64,000 nucleotides of DNA from Polynucleobacter sp. AP-Kaivos-20-H2 (GTDB taxonomy: Bacteria; Pseudomonadota; Gammaproteobacteria; Burkholderiales; Burkholderiaceae), in NCBI RefSeq assembly GCF_018882215.1, contig NZ_JACVOX010000001.1, forward strand, positions 372,001 to 436,000, given 5' to 3'. The position numbers and the translations under genes were made by a program. This document shows, piece after piece, positions 24,163 through 33,315 of this stretch. Below the pieces are notes generated by a model. It was not told the DNA's origin. It saw only the letters and a program-made list of their open reading frames with translations, and made no database searches. Every line of letters starts with the position of its first letter. Position 1 is the first letter of the stretch.

Positions 24163-25149
24163 CTACGTCAATTCAATTGAGTTTTTATCGGCGCTCAGTG
24201 CAATTAATTGATCAATCGTTGCATCCAAGGTCCATTGTGATTTGAATCCAGTGAGCGCCAGAAGCTTTTTGAGCACTGGGCGTCGATGGGTAATATCCTC
24301 AAATTCCAAGCCATAAGCCTCTTCGTAGGTAATGTTTTCGATACTTGCTTGCTTACCAGAGCGTTCAATAATGCGCCTTGCTAAATCTCCAATAGAAATT
24401 TCTTCGTCGCTACCAACATTCACAATCTCACCATTTGCGGCAGGATTTGATGCAAGAAGATCTAAAGCTCGAACCGTATCGGCCACATTGCAAAATGAAC
24501 GAGTTTGTGTACCGTCGCCAAATACCGTTAACCCTCTTCCTTCCATGGCCTGTTTGATGAAATTTGGAAAGACCATGCCATACTTTCCCGTTTGACGAGG
24601 ACCAACAGTATTAAATAACCTAGCAATCACTACTTTGATATTGGATTTCTTCATAAATGCATAAGCAAGATACTCATCAGAGAGTTTTGTCACTGCATAA
24701 CACCACCGTAATCTACCTGCTGAGCGCAAGACGATGTCATCGGTCTCTTCAAACGCTGGTTTTGTATTAAAGCCATATACTTCAGAACTTGATGCGACTA
24801 CCACTTGTGACAATGGGTTTACTTCAGCAACCGATCGAAATACACGCTCCGTTCCAGCAATATTGGTAGCCATTACAGCGCGCGGATCCTCTAGCACTTT
24901 CTTAACGCCTACAATCGCTGCCATATGGTAAATACGATCAGACCAACGCACTTCAGCTTTTAAACCATCCCAAGTCAATATATTGGCTTCTTGAAACTGA
25001 AATTTTGGATTTTGAAATAGGGCTCCAATATTGCTAATTTGCCCAGTGGATAAGTCATCTACTACGTGAACTACATCATTCTTAGCTAGGTGATAGGCCG
25101 CTAAATGAGAACCAATAAATCCTGCTCCGCCAGTAATCAATATATTCAT
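24163..25149 (-). CDS. NAD-dependent nucleotide-sugar epimerase/dehydratase
   Basis: This 328-aa extended short-chain dehydrogenase has the Rossmann motif GGAGFIGSH at the very N-terminus and the catalytic triad Ser (SSSEVYG) with Tyr-x3-Lys (YAVTK). The downstream motif NTVGPRQTGKYGMVFPNF is typical of UDP-sugar epimerases and UDP-xylose-synthase-like enzymes. It probably supplies a modified UDP-sugar to the neighbouring glycosyltransferase; the exact product cannot be told. It is 6 bases downstream of the YaiO-like gene. Confidence 0.85.
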   Translation of the reverse strand: MNILITGGAGFIGSHLAAYHLAKNDVVHVVDDLSTGQISNIGALFQNPKFQFQEANILTWDGLKAEVRWSDRIYHMAAIVGVKKVLEDPRAVMATNIAGTERVFRSVAEVNPLSQVVVASSSEVYGFNTKPAFEETDDIVLRSAGRLRWCYAVTKLSDEYLAYAFMKKSNIKVVIARLFNTVGPRQTGKYGMVFPNFIKQAMEGRGLTVFGDGTQTRSFCNVADTVRALDLLASNPAANGEIVNVGSDEEISIGDLARRIIERSGKQASIENITYEEAYGLEFEDITHRRPVLKKLLALTGFKSQWTLDATIDQLIALSADKNSIELT

Positions 25150-25155
25150 GTCATC

Positions 25156-25989
25156 CTAAAAAGTAGCTCGTAAGCCAAGTTGTCCACCATTACGTTGATA
25201 GTAAGAGCCCTCTTTTCCATGCCATAGTGCTGTCGTAACCCCTATAGTCTTTGTAATCCAATACAAACTATCGATTTGAATATATTGAAATTGAATACTG
25301 GCGAGATTATTTAGGGCTACTACTGCGGGCTCCATCCCTTGTGCGTAAGTAAGGCCTAAGCGGTTTTCGCTAGATCCAATCCACTGGCCTTGAACCTTAG
25401 AAGCAAAAGAACCTTGATTGCGATTGATTGAGGAGACCATACCAACATAGGCAAATCTAAACTCACCAATATATTTTTCTAGCCCTAGGCTATACATATT
25501 GGTTGCAGCATTGGCATAGGATTCTGAGTATTGTTTCTGGTTTGCAGCAACAATATAACCAAAACCCTCTGGAAGTTTTCCATTCCAACCTAGTCCCAAA
25601 GATGTTTGAGGTAAAAAATTAGGATTTGCAGAATACACTCCATCCAAATTAATTACTCCAAGTTTTGTTGGGTATGCATATGCAATATTAAGATCTTGGT
25701 CAACCATGCTAAAACGTTGTACATTTTGGACTTGTACATTGACTAAGCCATTTTCATGAAGAGGTAGAGAAAGATTTAGATACTGTGCGCTCCAAGATGC
25801 ATAGTTATTGGTTAGCTGATCGTAATTCGATCCAATTTCTACATACGGCGCAGCATCAAATACTGCTGGCCTACCTGCATAACCAGTTGACAACTCATCT
25901 AAGGCTGCAGTTCCAATCTGCACATTGACAGCATTTTGGGCAAGAGCTGACCCAGCACTAATTAAGAGCAAAAAGGGGATCCTCGCCAT
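25156..25989 (-). CDS. YaiO-like outer membrane beta-barrel protein
   Basis: A signal peptide (MARIPFLLLISAGSALAQ) is followed by a protein made of amphipathic strands and ending in Phe (GLRATF), the classical barrel-insertion signal. Repeated Tyr/Leu strand patterns (SWSAQYLNLSLPL, NMYSLGLEKYIGEFRFAY) fit the YaiO family, which accompanies glycosyltransferases in several bacteria. It may export the polysaccharide across the outer membrane. It is placed between the UDP-sugar dehydrogenase and epimerase genes on the same strand. Confidence 0.68.
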   Translation of the reverse strand: MARIPFLLLISAGSALAQNAVNVQIGTAALDELSTGYAGRPAVFDAAPYVEIGSNYDQLTNNYASWSAQYLNLSLPLHENGLVNVQVQNVQRFSMVDQDLNIAYAYPTKLGVINLDGVYSANPNFLPQTSLGLGWNGKLPEGFGYIVAANQKQYSESYANAATNMYSLGLEKYIGEFRFAYVGMVSSINRNQGSFASKVQGQWIGSSENRLGLTYAQGMEPAVVALNNLASIQFQYIQIDSLYWITKTIGVTTALWHGKEGSYYQRNGGQLGLRATF

Positions 25990-26019
25990 ATTATTAGGTT
26001 CCTAACTTCACCTGAATAC

Positions 26020-27300
26020 TCACAAACGCCACACTGAAAATCCAGCATTCTCAAGATCAGTTCTGGAAATGGCACTCTGAATATCTATAAAGCAACCGTG
26101 TGGACGCAATTTACTAGTTAATTGCTCTATTGGCATTGCCATGAATTCATCATGACTAACGGCAAAAATGATGGCATTCACAATTGGCAAGTCATCCCAC
26201 TCAATCAATTCAATTCCATATACTGAATGGGCCATCTGTGGCTTTACAACTGGGTCGTAAACGATTACTTCCACCTCAAATGACTCGAGCTCTTTAACTG
26301 TGTCAATAATCTTAGAGTTACTAAGATCCTGAACATTTTCCTTAAAGGCCAATCCAAAAATACAGACCTTGGCGCCATTGATGACAACCCCTGCTCTAAT
26401 CATCTGCTTGACTGTCTGATCGGCAATATATTTCCCCATGCCGTCATTAATTCTTCTACCCGCCAAAATCACATCTGGGTGATAGCCCAACATTTCTGCT
26501 TTATAGGTCAGATAGTAAGGAACCACGCCAATGCAATGCCCTCCAACCAAACCAGGTCGCATTGGAATGAAATTCCATTTCGTAGATGCGGCATCAATCA
26601 CTTCTTGGGTATCAATACCCACCAAGTTTGAAATGATGGCGACTTCATTCATTAAACCGATATTCAAATCGCGCTGAGTATTTTCTACTACCTTTGCAGC
26701 CTCGGCGACCTTAATACAAGAGACGCGGTAAACACCTGCCTTAATAATCTTTTCATAAAGGGTCGCAACGCTCTCTAAAGTTTCTAAAGTATCGCCAGAA
26801 ACAATTTTTACTATATCTACTAAGGTATGTTTTTTATCCCCAGGGTTGACCCTCTCCGGAGAGTAACCCACATGAAAATCCGTTTTCCATTTAAGGCCAG
26901 ATGCAGCCTCTAATGCAGGAATGCATTCCTCTTCAGTAGCACCGGGATAGACAGTTGACTCATATACAACTGTTACCCCCGGCTTCATATACTTTCCAAC
27001 CATCTTACTTGCCGCGACTAGAGGATTTAAATCAGGCTGATGCATTGCGTTGACTAGGGTTGGAACTGCCAAAATAATAAAATCTGCAGCAGCCAAACAA
27101 CGAGGATCATCGGAAAAGGTGAGATTTGGGGAGTTAGCTAGTTCCTCTGATTCGACCTCGCCTCCTGGTGCTTGGTGCGCTTGTAGGAGTGATACTTTCT
27201 CAGTAGAAATATCGAAGCCAACTGTTGGGAAATGTTTGCCGAACTCTATAGCAAGCGGTATACCTACATACCCCTGACCCACAATTACTATAGATGTCAT
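26020..27300 (-). CDS. UDP-sugar 6-dehydrogenase (WecC/TviB/Ugd type)
   Basis: This 426-aa enzyme has the NAD-binding GQGYVGIPLA at the N-terminus and the conserved central dimer region. The catalytic cysteine is in GGHCIGVVPYYL. It oxidises a UDP-hexose or UDP-N-acetylhexosamine at C6 to the uronic acid in two NAD steps. The PYYL form is seen in the N-acetylhexosamine-type branch, but substrate choice is uncertain. It leads the leftward polysaccharide operon 27300 to 21616. Confidence 0.87.
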   Translation of the reverse strand: MTSIVIVGQGYVGIPLAIEFGKHFPTVGFDISTEKVSLLQAHQAPGGEVESEELANSPNLTFSDDPRCLAAADFIILAVPTLVNAMHQPDLNPLVAASKMVGKYMKPGVTVVYESTVYPGATEEECIPALEAASGLKWKTDFHVGYSPERVNPGDKKHTLVDIVKIVSGDTLETLESVATLYEKIIKAGVYRVSCIKVAEAAKVVENTQRDLNIGLMNEVAIISNLVGIDTQEVIDAASTKWNFIPMRPGLVGGHCIGVVPYYLTYKAEMLGYHPDVILAGRRINDGMGKYIADQTVKQMIRAGVVINGAKVCIFGLAFKENVQDLSNSKIIDTVKELESFEVEVIVYDPVVKPQMAHSVYGIELIEWDDLPIVNAIIFAVSHDEFMAMPIEQLTSKLRPHGCFIDIQSAISRTDLENAGFSVWRL

Positions 27301-27462
27301 GACCCGCCCTACAAAGATTGTTTTAACTTCAAAATCTAGGGCGGTAGTCTTAGCGGGATGCTAAGACAGCTCGAAGGTTCGCATTTCTATGCTACAAAAA
27401 TTATTTAAGTACTTTTTGTTCTAGATCAACAAATACCTCTTTCTATCAACATATAGCCTTGT

Positions 27463-27957
27463 TTAAGACTTACCCCTAATAGAATCAGCAACTTCTCTTG
27501 CTTGATTGGAAAGCTTGACTGCTTCAGCCGCTGAATCTGCTGCCATCCTAGAGGCGGTAGCAGCTTCAGATGAGGCTTTAAGTAGCGACTCTTCTGCTTG
27601 ATGTGATACTGCAGATGCAGCAGCAGCTGCGGCAGCTGCGGCAGCTGCAGCGGATTCCACTGCTGCTAGTGCTGCGGCTACTGCGGCTGTTACCGCAGCC
27701 TCTACTACGACTATTAAGGCAGGATTAGCAGATGCCTCTTTGGCTGCAATCATGGCATTCATTGCAGCAATTCGGGATTGTTCGGTAGATCTAGCGGCTC
27801 GTTTTGCTGCTTCAGATGAGTGAAGCGTTAAATCATTTAGGGTATTTAAAGCAATTGAATAACTTCTACTGACGCCTTTATAAGTAGACCTGAGATCATC
27901 AAGGTCGGTTTTAAGTGCTGCTAGTTGAACATAGACTTGTTCTAGATTTTGGGTCAT
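27463..27957 (-). CDS. Alanine-rich coiled-coil protein, 164 aa
   Basis: A soluble, almost wholly helical protein begins with MTQNLEQVYVQLAALKTDLD and continues into a long heptad-like stretch. A run of alanines at about 95-115 makes the underlying DNA GC-rich and repetitive. It resembles the coiled-coil body of a chemoreceptor without any sensing or CheA-binding motif. It is divergent from the GGDEF/HD-GYP gene with 126 bases between, and may regulate it or tether it. The family is not recognised. Confidence 0.6.
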   Translation of the reverse strand: MTQNLEQVYVQLAALKTDLDDLRSTYKGVSRSYSIALNTLNDLTLHSSEAAKRAARSTEQSRIAAMNAMIAAKEASANPALIVVVEAAVTAAVAAALAAVESAAAAAAAAAAAASAVSHQAEESLLKASSEAATASRMAADSAAEAVKLSNQAREVADSIRGKS

Positions 27958-28083
27958 GACTTCCTATTGGGGTTGACTTCTCTTTTGAGCATACTCGCTA
28001 TTCCAATAAAGAAGTAAAGTATTTATCTTGCTTTATAGCCATCAAAAGTACTTTTAAAGAAGCATTGAGCGCATACTGAAAAG

Positions 28084-29652
28084 ATGCCCCCCAAATCTAG
28101 ATCAATTACTACTGATCACACACGTCTTTCTGACTTAACTCGGCAATTAGAGTTAATGGGAAAAGAGATCAACAAGGACCAAGAATCCCTAAAATCTATT
28201 ATCACGCCAATGGCTCTCATGGTAGTTCGTGCAGAGAGTGCAGAAGCGGCGCTTGCAGCCAGTGATCTAGCCTTACAGGCCTTACAACTTCTTCAGGCTA
28301 ATAGTATTGAAATTATTCATTCTGGTGAAATCGTCATTGCCTCCATGAAAGCCACCATCAAAGAAAATGATGAAGATAAAGCCATCAAACTGCATGCTTT
28401 GGCTGAGCTATCGAAGATCATTGAAAAGAATAAGGAATCACTCAAAGCAAGTGCTGAAGCACTTTCTGCAGTCAAAGAGCTTGCCTTTACTGATGCTCTA
28501 ACACATCTACCCAATCGAAGACTGCTCAATGATCGCCTAAGTCAAATCATTGCATCTAATAAACGCTGGGCTTCTTATGGCGCAGCTATTTTTCTAGATT
28601 TAGATAAATTCAAAAAAATTAATGCCGAGTATGGTCATCAAGCAGGAGATGATTTATTAATTTTAGTAGGAAGTCGCCTTAAATTGGCTGTGCGTGAAAC
28701 TGATACTGTTGCACGGTATGGAGGAGATGAGTTTGTAGTTTTACTAAATCGTCTCAATGGCAATCTAATTGATGCCAGAGTTGAGTCTGAAATCATTGCC
28801 AAGAAGATTCTTGCTGCGCTAGAGCCACCCTATACCCTACATGTCCAAATGCCCGATGGCGTAACGAAGAGGATTGAATGCAGGATTTTTGCCAGTCTAG
28901 GCGTGGCAATGTTTAATGGGGACTTGAAAACAGAAAGCGTCATTTTAGACTGGGCAGATGAGGCGATGTATTGGGCTAAAGCTGAAGGCGGTAGAACTAT
29001 TCGTTTTTATGACGCCAAAAATTCTAGTGACCAAACATTAACTAAGCTTTATCAATTGGCTATTGATAATGACGATGAATCCAGCAATCACGGCATTCGC
29101 ACTCGAAAATATGTAAAAACTCTAGCGCATCGCGCTCAGCAAATGAATTTGTATCCCAATCAGTTGAGCGATGAGATTATTGAACGATTATTCAAAACCA
29201 CCCAATTACACGATATAGGCAAGACAGAAGTTCCATATGCCATCCTTCATAAAAAGACAAAATTTACACCACAAGAATGGGAGGTTATGAAAAACCACGC
29301 AGCACTTGGCGGCATGCTTCTTGAGGCTGCTAAAAAGCAAAATGTGGAACTTTCTGACCTTCTCAATACGGCAATTGATATTGCCACTAGCCATCATGAA
29401 AATTGGGACGGGACAGGCTACCCAAAGGGTCTTGCTGGAAATGCCATCCCTTTAGGTGGACGCTTGATGGGAATTGCGGATGTCTATGATGCATTGATCA
29501 GTAAAAGGAGCTACAAAGAGGCTTGGAGCCATGAAGATGTCTGTAAAGAAATCATCTCGCTTTCTGGCACTAAATTTGACCCTTACCTTATAGAAGCGTT
29601 TAAGCGCGAAATGGATAATTTCAAACTCATTGCTGAGATCGCAAAAGACTAG
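28084..29652 (+). CDS. Bifunctional c-di-GMP protein: GGDEF plus HD-GYP
   Basis: This 522-aa protein has an N-terminal coiled coil (about 1-130), a diguanylate cyclase domain and a C-terminal HD-GYP phosphodiesterase domain. The GGDEF motif (YGGDEFVVLL) is intact, with an RETD inhibitory site five residues upstream. The HD domain carries HDIGK and HHENWDGTGYP. Both halves look active. No membrane helix or classical sensor domain is seen. Next to a polysaccharide synthase cluster, it probably tunes local c-di-GMP. Confidence 0.9.
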   Translation: MPPKSRSITTDHTRLSDLTRQLELMGKEINKDQESLKSIITPMALMVVRAESAEAALAASDLALQALQLLQANSIEIIHSGEIVIASMKATIKENDEDKAIKLHALAELSKIIEKNKESLKASAEALSAVKELAFTDALTHLPNRRLLNDRLSQIIASNKRWASYGAAIFLDLDKFKKINAEYGHQAGDDLLILVGSRLKLAVRETDTVARYGGDEFVVLLNRLNGNLIDARVESEIIAKKILAALEPPYTLHVQMPDGVTKRIECRIFASLGVAMFNGDLKTESVILDWADEAMYWAKAEGGRTIRFYDAKNSSDQTLTKLYQLAIDNDDESSNHGIRTRKYVKTLAHRAQQMNLYPNQLSDEIIERLFKTTQLHDIGKTEVPYAILHKKTKFTPQEWEVMKNHAALGGMLLEAAKKQNVELSDLLNTAIDIATSHHENWDGTGYPKGLAGNAIPLGGRLMGIADVYDALISKRSYKEAWSHEDVCKEIISLSGTKFDPYLIEAFKREMDNFKLIAEIAKD

Positions 29653-29942
29653 CTATATGTCCACTATAGGCCATTCTCTGCCACCACCAATCATCACCCA
29701 AATTGAACGTCAGCAAGCAACCCCATAAAAGCCACCAGACCGTCGCGTAACCGGACATCCGATAGTCGGGTCAAACCGACACCTGATCACCAGGGTTCAA
29801 ATTTCAACTGAGTCGCCCCATAGTCCACTAGGATCCGCCACGCCCTAATACAAGATCGGGTTCTCGATAGCAAAGCTAGATCATGATTAGCCACAATCAG
29901 GCCAATAGACCAGCCTAAATATGTATGAAGAAATGTGAAATT
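29653..29942. repeat. Right-end arm of island C
   Basis: There is no gene here. Bases 29660-29780 match the sequence at 9283-9407, including CCGTCGCGTAACCGGACA and the palindrome GTCGGGTCAAACCGAC (29765-29780). From 29764 onwards the sequence is identical to the right end of island D at 45572 and continues so through the tRNA repeat to 29987 (224 bp in total). Confidence 0.8.
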
Positions 29943-29987
29943 TGGCCTGCCCAGCACGATTCGAACGTGCGACCTACGCCTTAGAAG
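29943..29987. repeat. tRNA-Arg 3'-end direct repeat 4 (C/D island junction)
   Basis: Forty-five bases are identical to 45751-45795, again ending in the anticodon loop. With the intact tRNA gene it flanks island D, which by position is the most recent insertion because it lies next to the functional tRNA. Confidence 0.93.
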
Positions 29988-30213
29988 CTGTAAAAATGAG
30001 GCTAAACAACACTAAAAACAATCCTTTTAAGGTGTTGGCTTTTGGTGTGGCATAGGCACCGAGAGTTGTGGTTTGAGGTGGAATAGCTCTGATATTGGGT
30101 GGCATTCGCAGGCGGTTGGGTGGTCAGAGGTCGCTATCGACCCAAAACGGTCATTCAGCCTTTTATAAACCAATCTTGTGTTGAGCATTAACTTCGATTG
30201 TTTTATTTTTTTA
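29988..30213. repeat. Left-end arm of island D (degenerate)
   Basis: No gene is seen. GGCACCGAGAGTTGTGG and ATCGACCCAAAACGGTCAT correspond to parts of the island B left arm (GCACCGAGATCCGTGG, ATCGACCCAAAGGAGTCAT), but the palindrome that lies between them there is missing here. Confidence 0.55.
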
Positions 30214-31062
30214 TCAGTGTTCAGCTTTACTAAGTGCTTCAGCTGAATCACCTGATAAGTTTGCCTTAAGAAATCCTGGCGTTTCTGGCAAGGCTATCGC
30301 CAGATTATCTGCATCCATTACCTGTAGTTTAAGATTCTTAGCCTCAACACCTAGAACATGACCACCATGCAGATGATCACCGGAGAGAAAGTGCAGATGA
30401 TATCCAGGCACACTTAAGGTTGACGCATAGGTAGGTGACCAAAAACCAAGCAAAGTCCCAGGAATATTCTTGAACTTAAAATCTTCCTGATGACTTGTCG
30501 CAGTCACAAGGTCAGTGCCAGTAGCTACCTTACATGTAACCCTATAGCAAATTTCGTCAAAGATTCCGTCTATACGAACTGCAGTAAAGAGATTTTCAGA
30601 GCGACGAAGGGAGTCAATCTGCTTGCAAAGATCCTCCCAACTACTTACCGAGTCAATCACTGCACTTCGATCAGCCTCAAATTCAGCACTAAACCAAAAA
30701 GGGGTTGTAGCAGAATCTGAGGGCGCAACAACCGACCCGTCCCCTAATGCTTGGTAAACATGTCCATCTAGCATTAGACCTTCACCATTAAGGGAGTCGA
30801 AAGTACCTATTCCAAAATTGCCATGCGTTTTAATCCTACCCACATTCATGCAACCCTCAAAAACCCCTTGAACCACGGCATTTGAAGTTGATACCTCATA
30901 CAGCGTGTGATGCTCTACGCCAAGCGCCTTTGCTAGCGAATCTTGGACTAGATGATCAATGGTCTCACCAGTTTCAAGACAACGCTTTTGCAGAGCGTTA
31001 TAGAGCGAATCAGAGACATTAATACTGAGGGCCTGACTACCCGGTATGTTTGACTTTGCCAT
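30214..31062 (-). CDS. alsD: Alpha-acetolactate decarboxylase with N-terminal ribbon-helix-helix-like extension
   Basis: The C-terminal ~225 residues are a full acetolactate decarboxylase: GIGTFDSLNGEG, then the zinc site HLH (in GYHLHFLSGDHLHGGHVLG) and the GGH histidine. It converts acetolactate to acetoin and CO2. The first ~50 residues (ALSINVSDSLYNALQKRCLE) look like a ribbon-helix-helix/ParD-like DNA-binding fold, an unusual fusion that could autoregulate the operon. It starts 5 bases after acetolactate synthase. Confidence 0.88.
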   Translation of the reverse strand: MAKSNIPGSQALSINVSDSLYNALQKRCLETGETIDHLVQDSLAKALGVEHHTLYEVSTSNAVVQGVFEGCMNVGRIKTHGNFGIGTFDSLNGEGLMLDGHVYQALGDGSVVAPSDSATTPFWFSAEFEADRSAVIDSVSSWEDLCKQIDSLRRSENLFTAVRIDGIFDEICYRVTCKVATGTDLVTATSHQEDFKFKNIPGTLLGFWSPTYASTLSVPGYHLHFLSGDHLHGGHVLGVEAKNLKLQVMDADNLAIALPETPGFLKANLSGDSAEALSKAEH

Positions 31063-31067
31063 GGTGA

Positions 31068-32744
31068 TTAATTAACAAAGCTCTGAACAACGTCTTGCAT
31101 TAAACGCTCATTCAGACTGTAGTCAACAGGTACATGAATGAGAACGGGTACCTCAGATTTAAAAGCCTCTTCAAAAATACCTGGAAGCTCATCTGCGGAC
31201 TTAACGCTATAGCCCTTACAACCAAAAGATTCTGCAAACTTGACTGGGTCATAGTGGCCGAGAGTAATGCCAGCTGTTTCGCCATAGCGTGCTTGCTCCT
31301 GAAAACCGACCATATCATAAGAATGGCTATCCCAAATAACGTGAACGAATTTGGCACCAACACGCACAGCAGTTTCCAACTCGGTTGCAGTAAATAAGAA
31401 GCCTCCATCACCAGAAGTGGAAAGTACTCTTTCGCCAGGATAAAGAAGGCTCATCGCAATCGCCCAAGGGAGGGCAACGCCAAGTGTTTGCTGACCATTG
31501 CTCACTAAAAAATTACGTGCGTTATCAGCAGCGCTGTAACGATTCATCCAAATATAGTTAGAACCCACGTCAAAAGATACATGCGTGCCAGGTGTCATTT
31601 GCTTTTGAAGCTCATAGACAAGACGAAGAGGCTCAACAGGGAATTTGTTCATTGATTTACCCTCGCCTAGGGTGTCACTAACCTCTTTAATGGCTGCTTT
31701 GGCAGCCGATATGAATGCCGGATCAATTTGTGTCGTGATTCCAGCAGTAAGAGCATCTAAAGACTCGCCAATATCACCAATTAATCCTGTGGATGGCAAA
31801 AACGCATTATCTTGATAAGCAGGGATTGAATCTAGGCAAATAACTGGGCGATCTAGATTGGTATTCCATATAGAAGGGTCATATTCAATTGGATCGTAAC
31901 CAATTGCTAGAATCGCATCGGCCTGATCCAGTAACTTGTCTGCGGGCTGATTTCGAAATAAACCGATACGACCTGCATAAGTTGCTCCACAAGCAGTTGC
32001 AACCCAGCCGCCTGCACCTTGAAAGGTTGAAACATATGGGATCCCGGATTTCTTGAAGAAATTGATTAGCGCATTAGAAGTATCCTGACTTGATGACTGC
32101 ATACCGAGAATAGCAATAGGTCGCTTACTTGCTTTTAGAGTGTTGAGAGCTTCGTCGATGCTTGACTTTGCTGCAGAACCCATCGGAAGCTTCTTGCCCC
32201 AAGTAGCATTAACATCACCAGGATAGTCCGCTAAACTAACATCTCTGGGTAGTGATAAAAATACAGCGCCACGACGCCCGCTTTCAGCAACCCGAATGGC
32301 ATTGCCCATCAATTCGCCCACCTGATCAGGAGTGACTATTTCTTCAGAAAGCTTAGTTACTGATTTCATTAAACTAGTGGAATCAAGTGACTGATGTGTT
32401 TTCTTCAAACGCTCATCGACAGGCACTTCACCACCAATAGCTAAAACAGGGTCTCCTTCACTTGTAGCGGTTGCCAATCCAGTAGTCAAATTGGTAACAC
32501 CAGGGCCAGATGTTGCGATACAGACACCGATCTTGCCAGTCAGGCGTCCAAATGCTGCTGCCATGAAAGCTGCATTCTGCTCGTGGCGGCAAATAACCAC
32601 CTTAATTTTAGAATGCTTAAGAGCAATAAAGAGACTGTCAATTTTTGCACCGGGGATACCAAAAACATGTGTAACCCCATGATTTTCTAAAATCTTAACA
32701 ATCGCGTTAGCGCAGTTTTTGGGATTATTTGGCTCGATCGTCAT
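31068..32744 (-). CDS. alsS: Catabolic acetolactate synthase (AlsS type)
   Basis: This 558-aa thiamine-diphosphate enzyme has the catalytic Glu in RHEQNAAFM (about 55-63), the conserved SGPGVTNLTTGLATA and the ThDP-binding GDGGFLFTATELETA. The FAD-dependent biosynthetic enzyme normally has a regulatory partner; none is present here. The downstream decarboxylase shows that the role is acetoin formation: two pyruvate to acetolactate to acetoin, a way to dispose of acid and excess carbon. It is the first gene of a two-gene operon in island D. Confidence 0.92.
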   Translation of the reverse strand: MTIEPNNPKNCANAIVKILENHGVTHVFGIPGAKIDSLFIALKHSKIKVVICRHEQNAAFMAAAFGRLTGKIGVCIATSGPGVTNLTTGLATATSEGDPVLAIGGEVPVDERLKKTHQSLDSTSLMKSVTKLSEEIVTPDQVGELMGNAIRVAESGRRGAVFLSLPRDVSLADYPGDVNATWGKKLPMGSAAKSSIDEALNTLKASKRPIAILGMQSSSQDTSNALINFFKKSGIPYVSTFQGAGGWVATACGATYAGRIGLFRNQPADKLLDQADAILAIGYDPIEYDPSIWNTNLDRPVICLDSIPAYQDNAFLPSTGLIGDIGESLDALTAGITTQIDPAFISAAKAAIKEVSDTLGEGKSMNKFPVEPLRLVYELQKQMTPGTHVSFDVGSNYIWMNRYSAADNARNFLVSNGQQTLGVALPWAIAMSLLYPGERVLSTSGDGGFLFTATELETAVRVGAKFVHVIWDSHSYDMVGFQEQARYGETAGITLGHYDPVKFAESFGCKGYSVKSADELPGIFEEAFKSEVPVLIHVPVDYSLNERLMQDVVQSFVN

Positions 32745-33007
32745 GTTGATTCATCCAGTATATGTAATTAGAAAAAGAAATTCTTTACCACAACTACTTC
32801 CGTTATCCAATTAATTGAGGCGCATAAATTTTTAGTTTATGGCGTTGATATCTAAATAACTTTTGCAATATAACTAATTTTGATGACAGCTTAATTAATC
32901 CGTGCACCAAAATGGATCAGTCATTCAATGGCTCTTAATGGCCGAAAGCAGTCATCCAGAATCAACCTACGCCCTACCCGGGCGTTCCAAAAGATGAGCC
33001 AGCTTGG
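32745..33007. other. Intergenic region holding the alsS promoter and module edge
   Basis: No gene is seen. The right half (from about 32966, CTACGCCCT...GAGCCAGTTCAG) matches 14340-14400 at the left edge of the module in island C, so the conserved module begins around 32966. The left half should contain the alsS promoter; no box is clear enough to mark. Confidence 0.5.
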
Positions 33008-33298
33008 TCAGGATCGAGCCAGTTCAGCTTGTCCAGCCCGAATCTTCTGCCTAGCTCGCTCTGCCTTAACAGCTGCTTGATCCTGCTTAACCCGATCTTT
33101 CATTGACTTAATACGCTGCTGATCAGGAGTTAAAGGCTTGATTGTGGCTACTTCAGTAATGGCTAAGGGATAGCTCACTATAGAATCCATGCCAAATTGA
33201 TACTGCAAGATTAAACGTGCATGTATTGGACTATCAGCAAATACGGCTGTTTTAACCAATTGACCTTTTACACGCACACCGGCTTGATACTTGTTCAT
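33008..33298 (-). CDS. Mobile-module protein 1, island D copy (96 aa)
   Basis: It is the same length as the island C product and almost identical outside residues 38-58. The conserved ends (MNKYQAGVRVKGQLVK, RQKIRAGQAELARS) are unchanged. Conservation of a small protein between two islands with different cargo makes it part of the element's core. The function is unknown. Confidence 0.72.
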   Translation of the reverse strand: MNKYQAGVRVKGQLVKTAVFADSPIHARLILQYQFGMDSIVSYPLAITEVATIKPLTPDQQRIKSMKDRVKQDQAAVKAERARQKIRAGQAELARS

Positions 33299-33315
33299 AC
33301 AAGTATTTAGTTAGC

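Noticed and set aside
27590..27680. GCAGCTGCGGCAGCTGC-type DNA repeat as a functional repeat element
   Set aside because: It is explained by a run of alanine codons in the coiled-coil protein gene at 27463-27957.
30027..30251. 74-aa minus-strand ORF at the left end of island D
   Set aside because: It overlaps the end of alsD and lies in the degenerate element arm; there is no supporting start signal.
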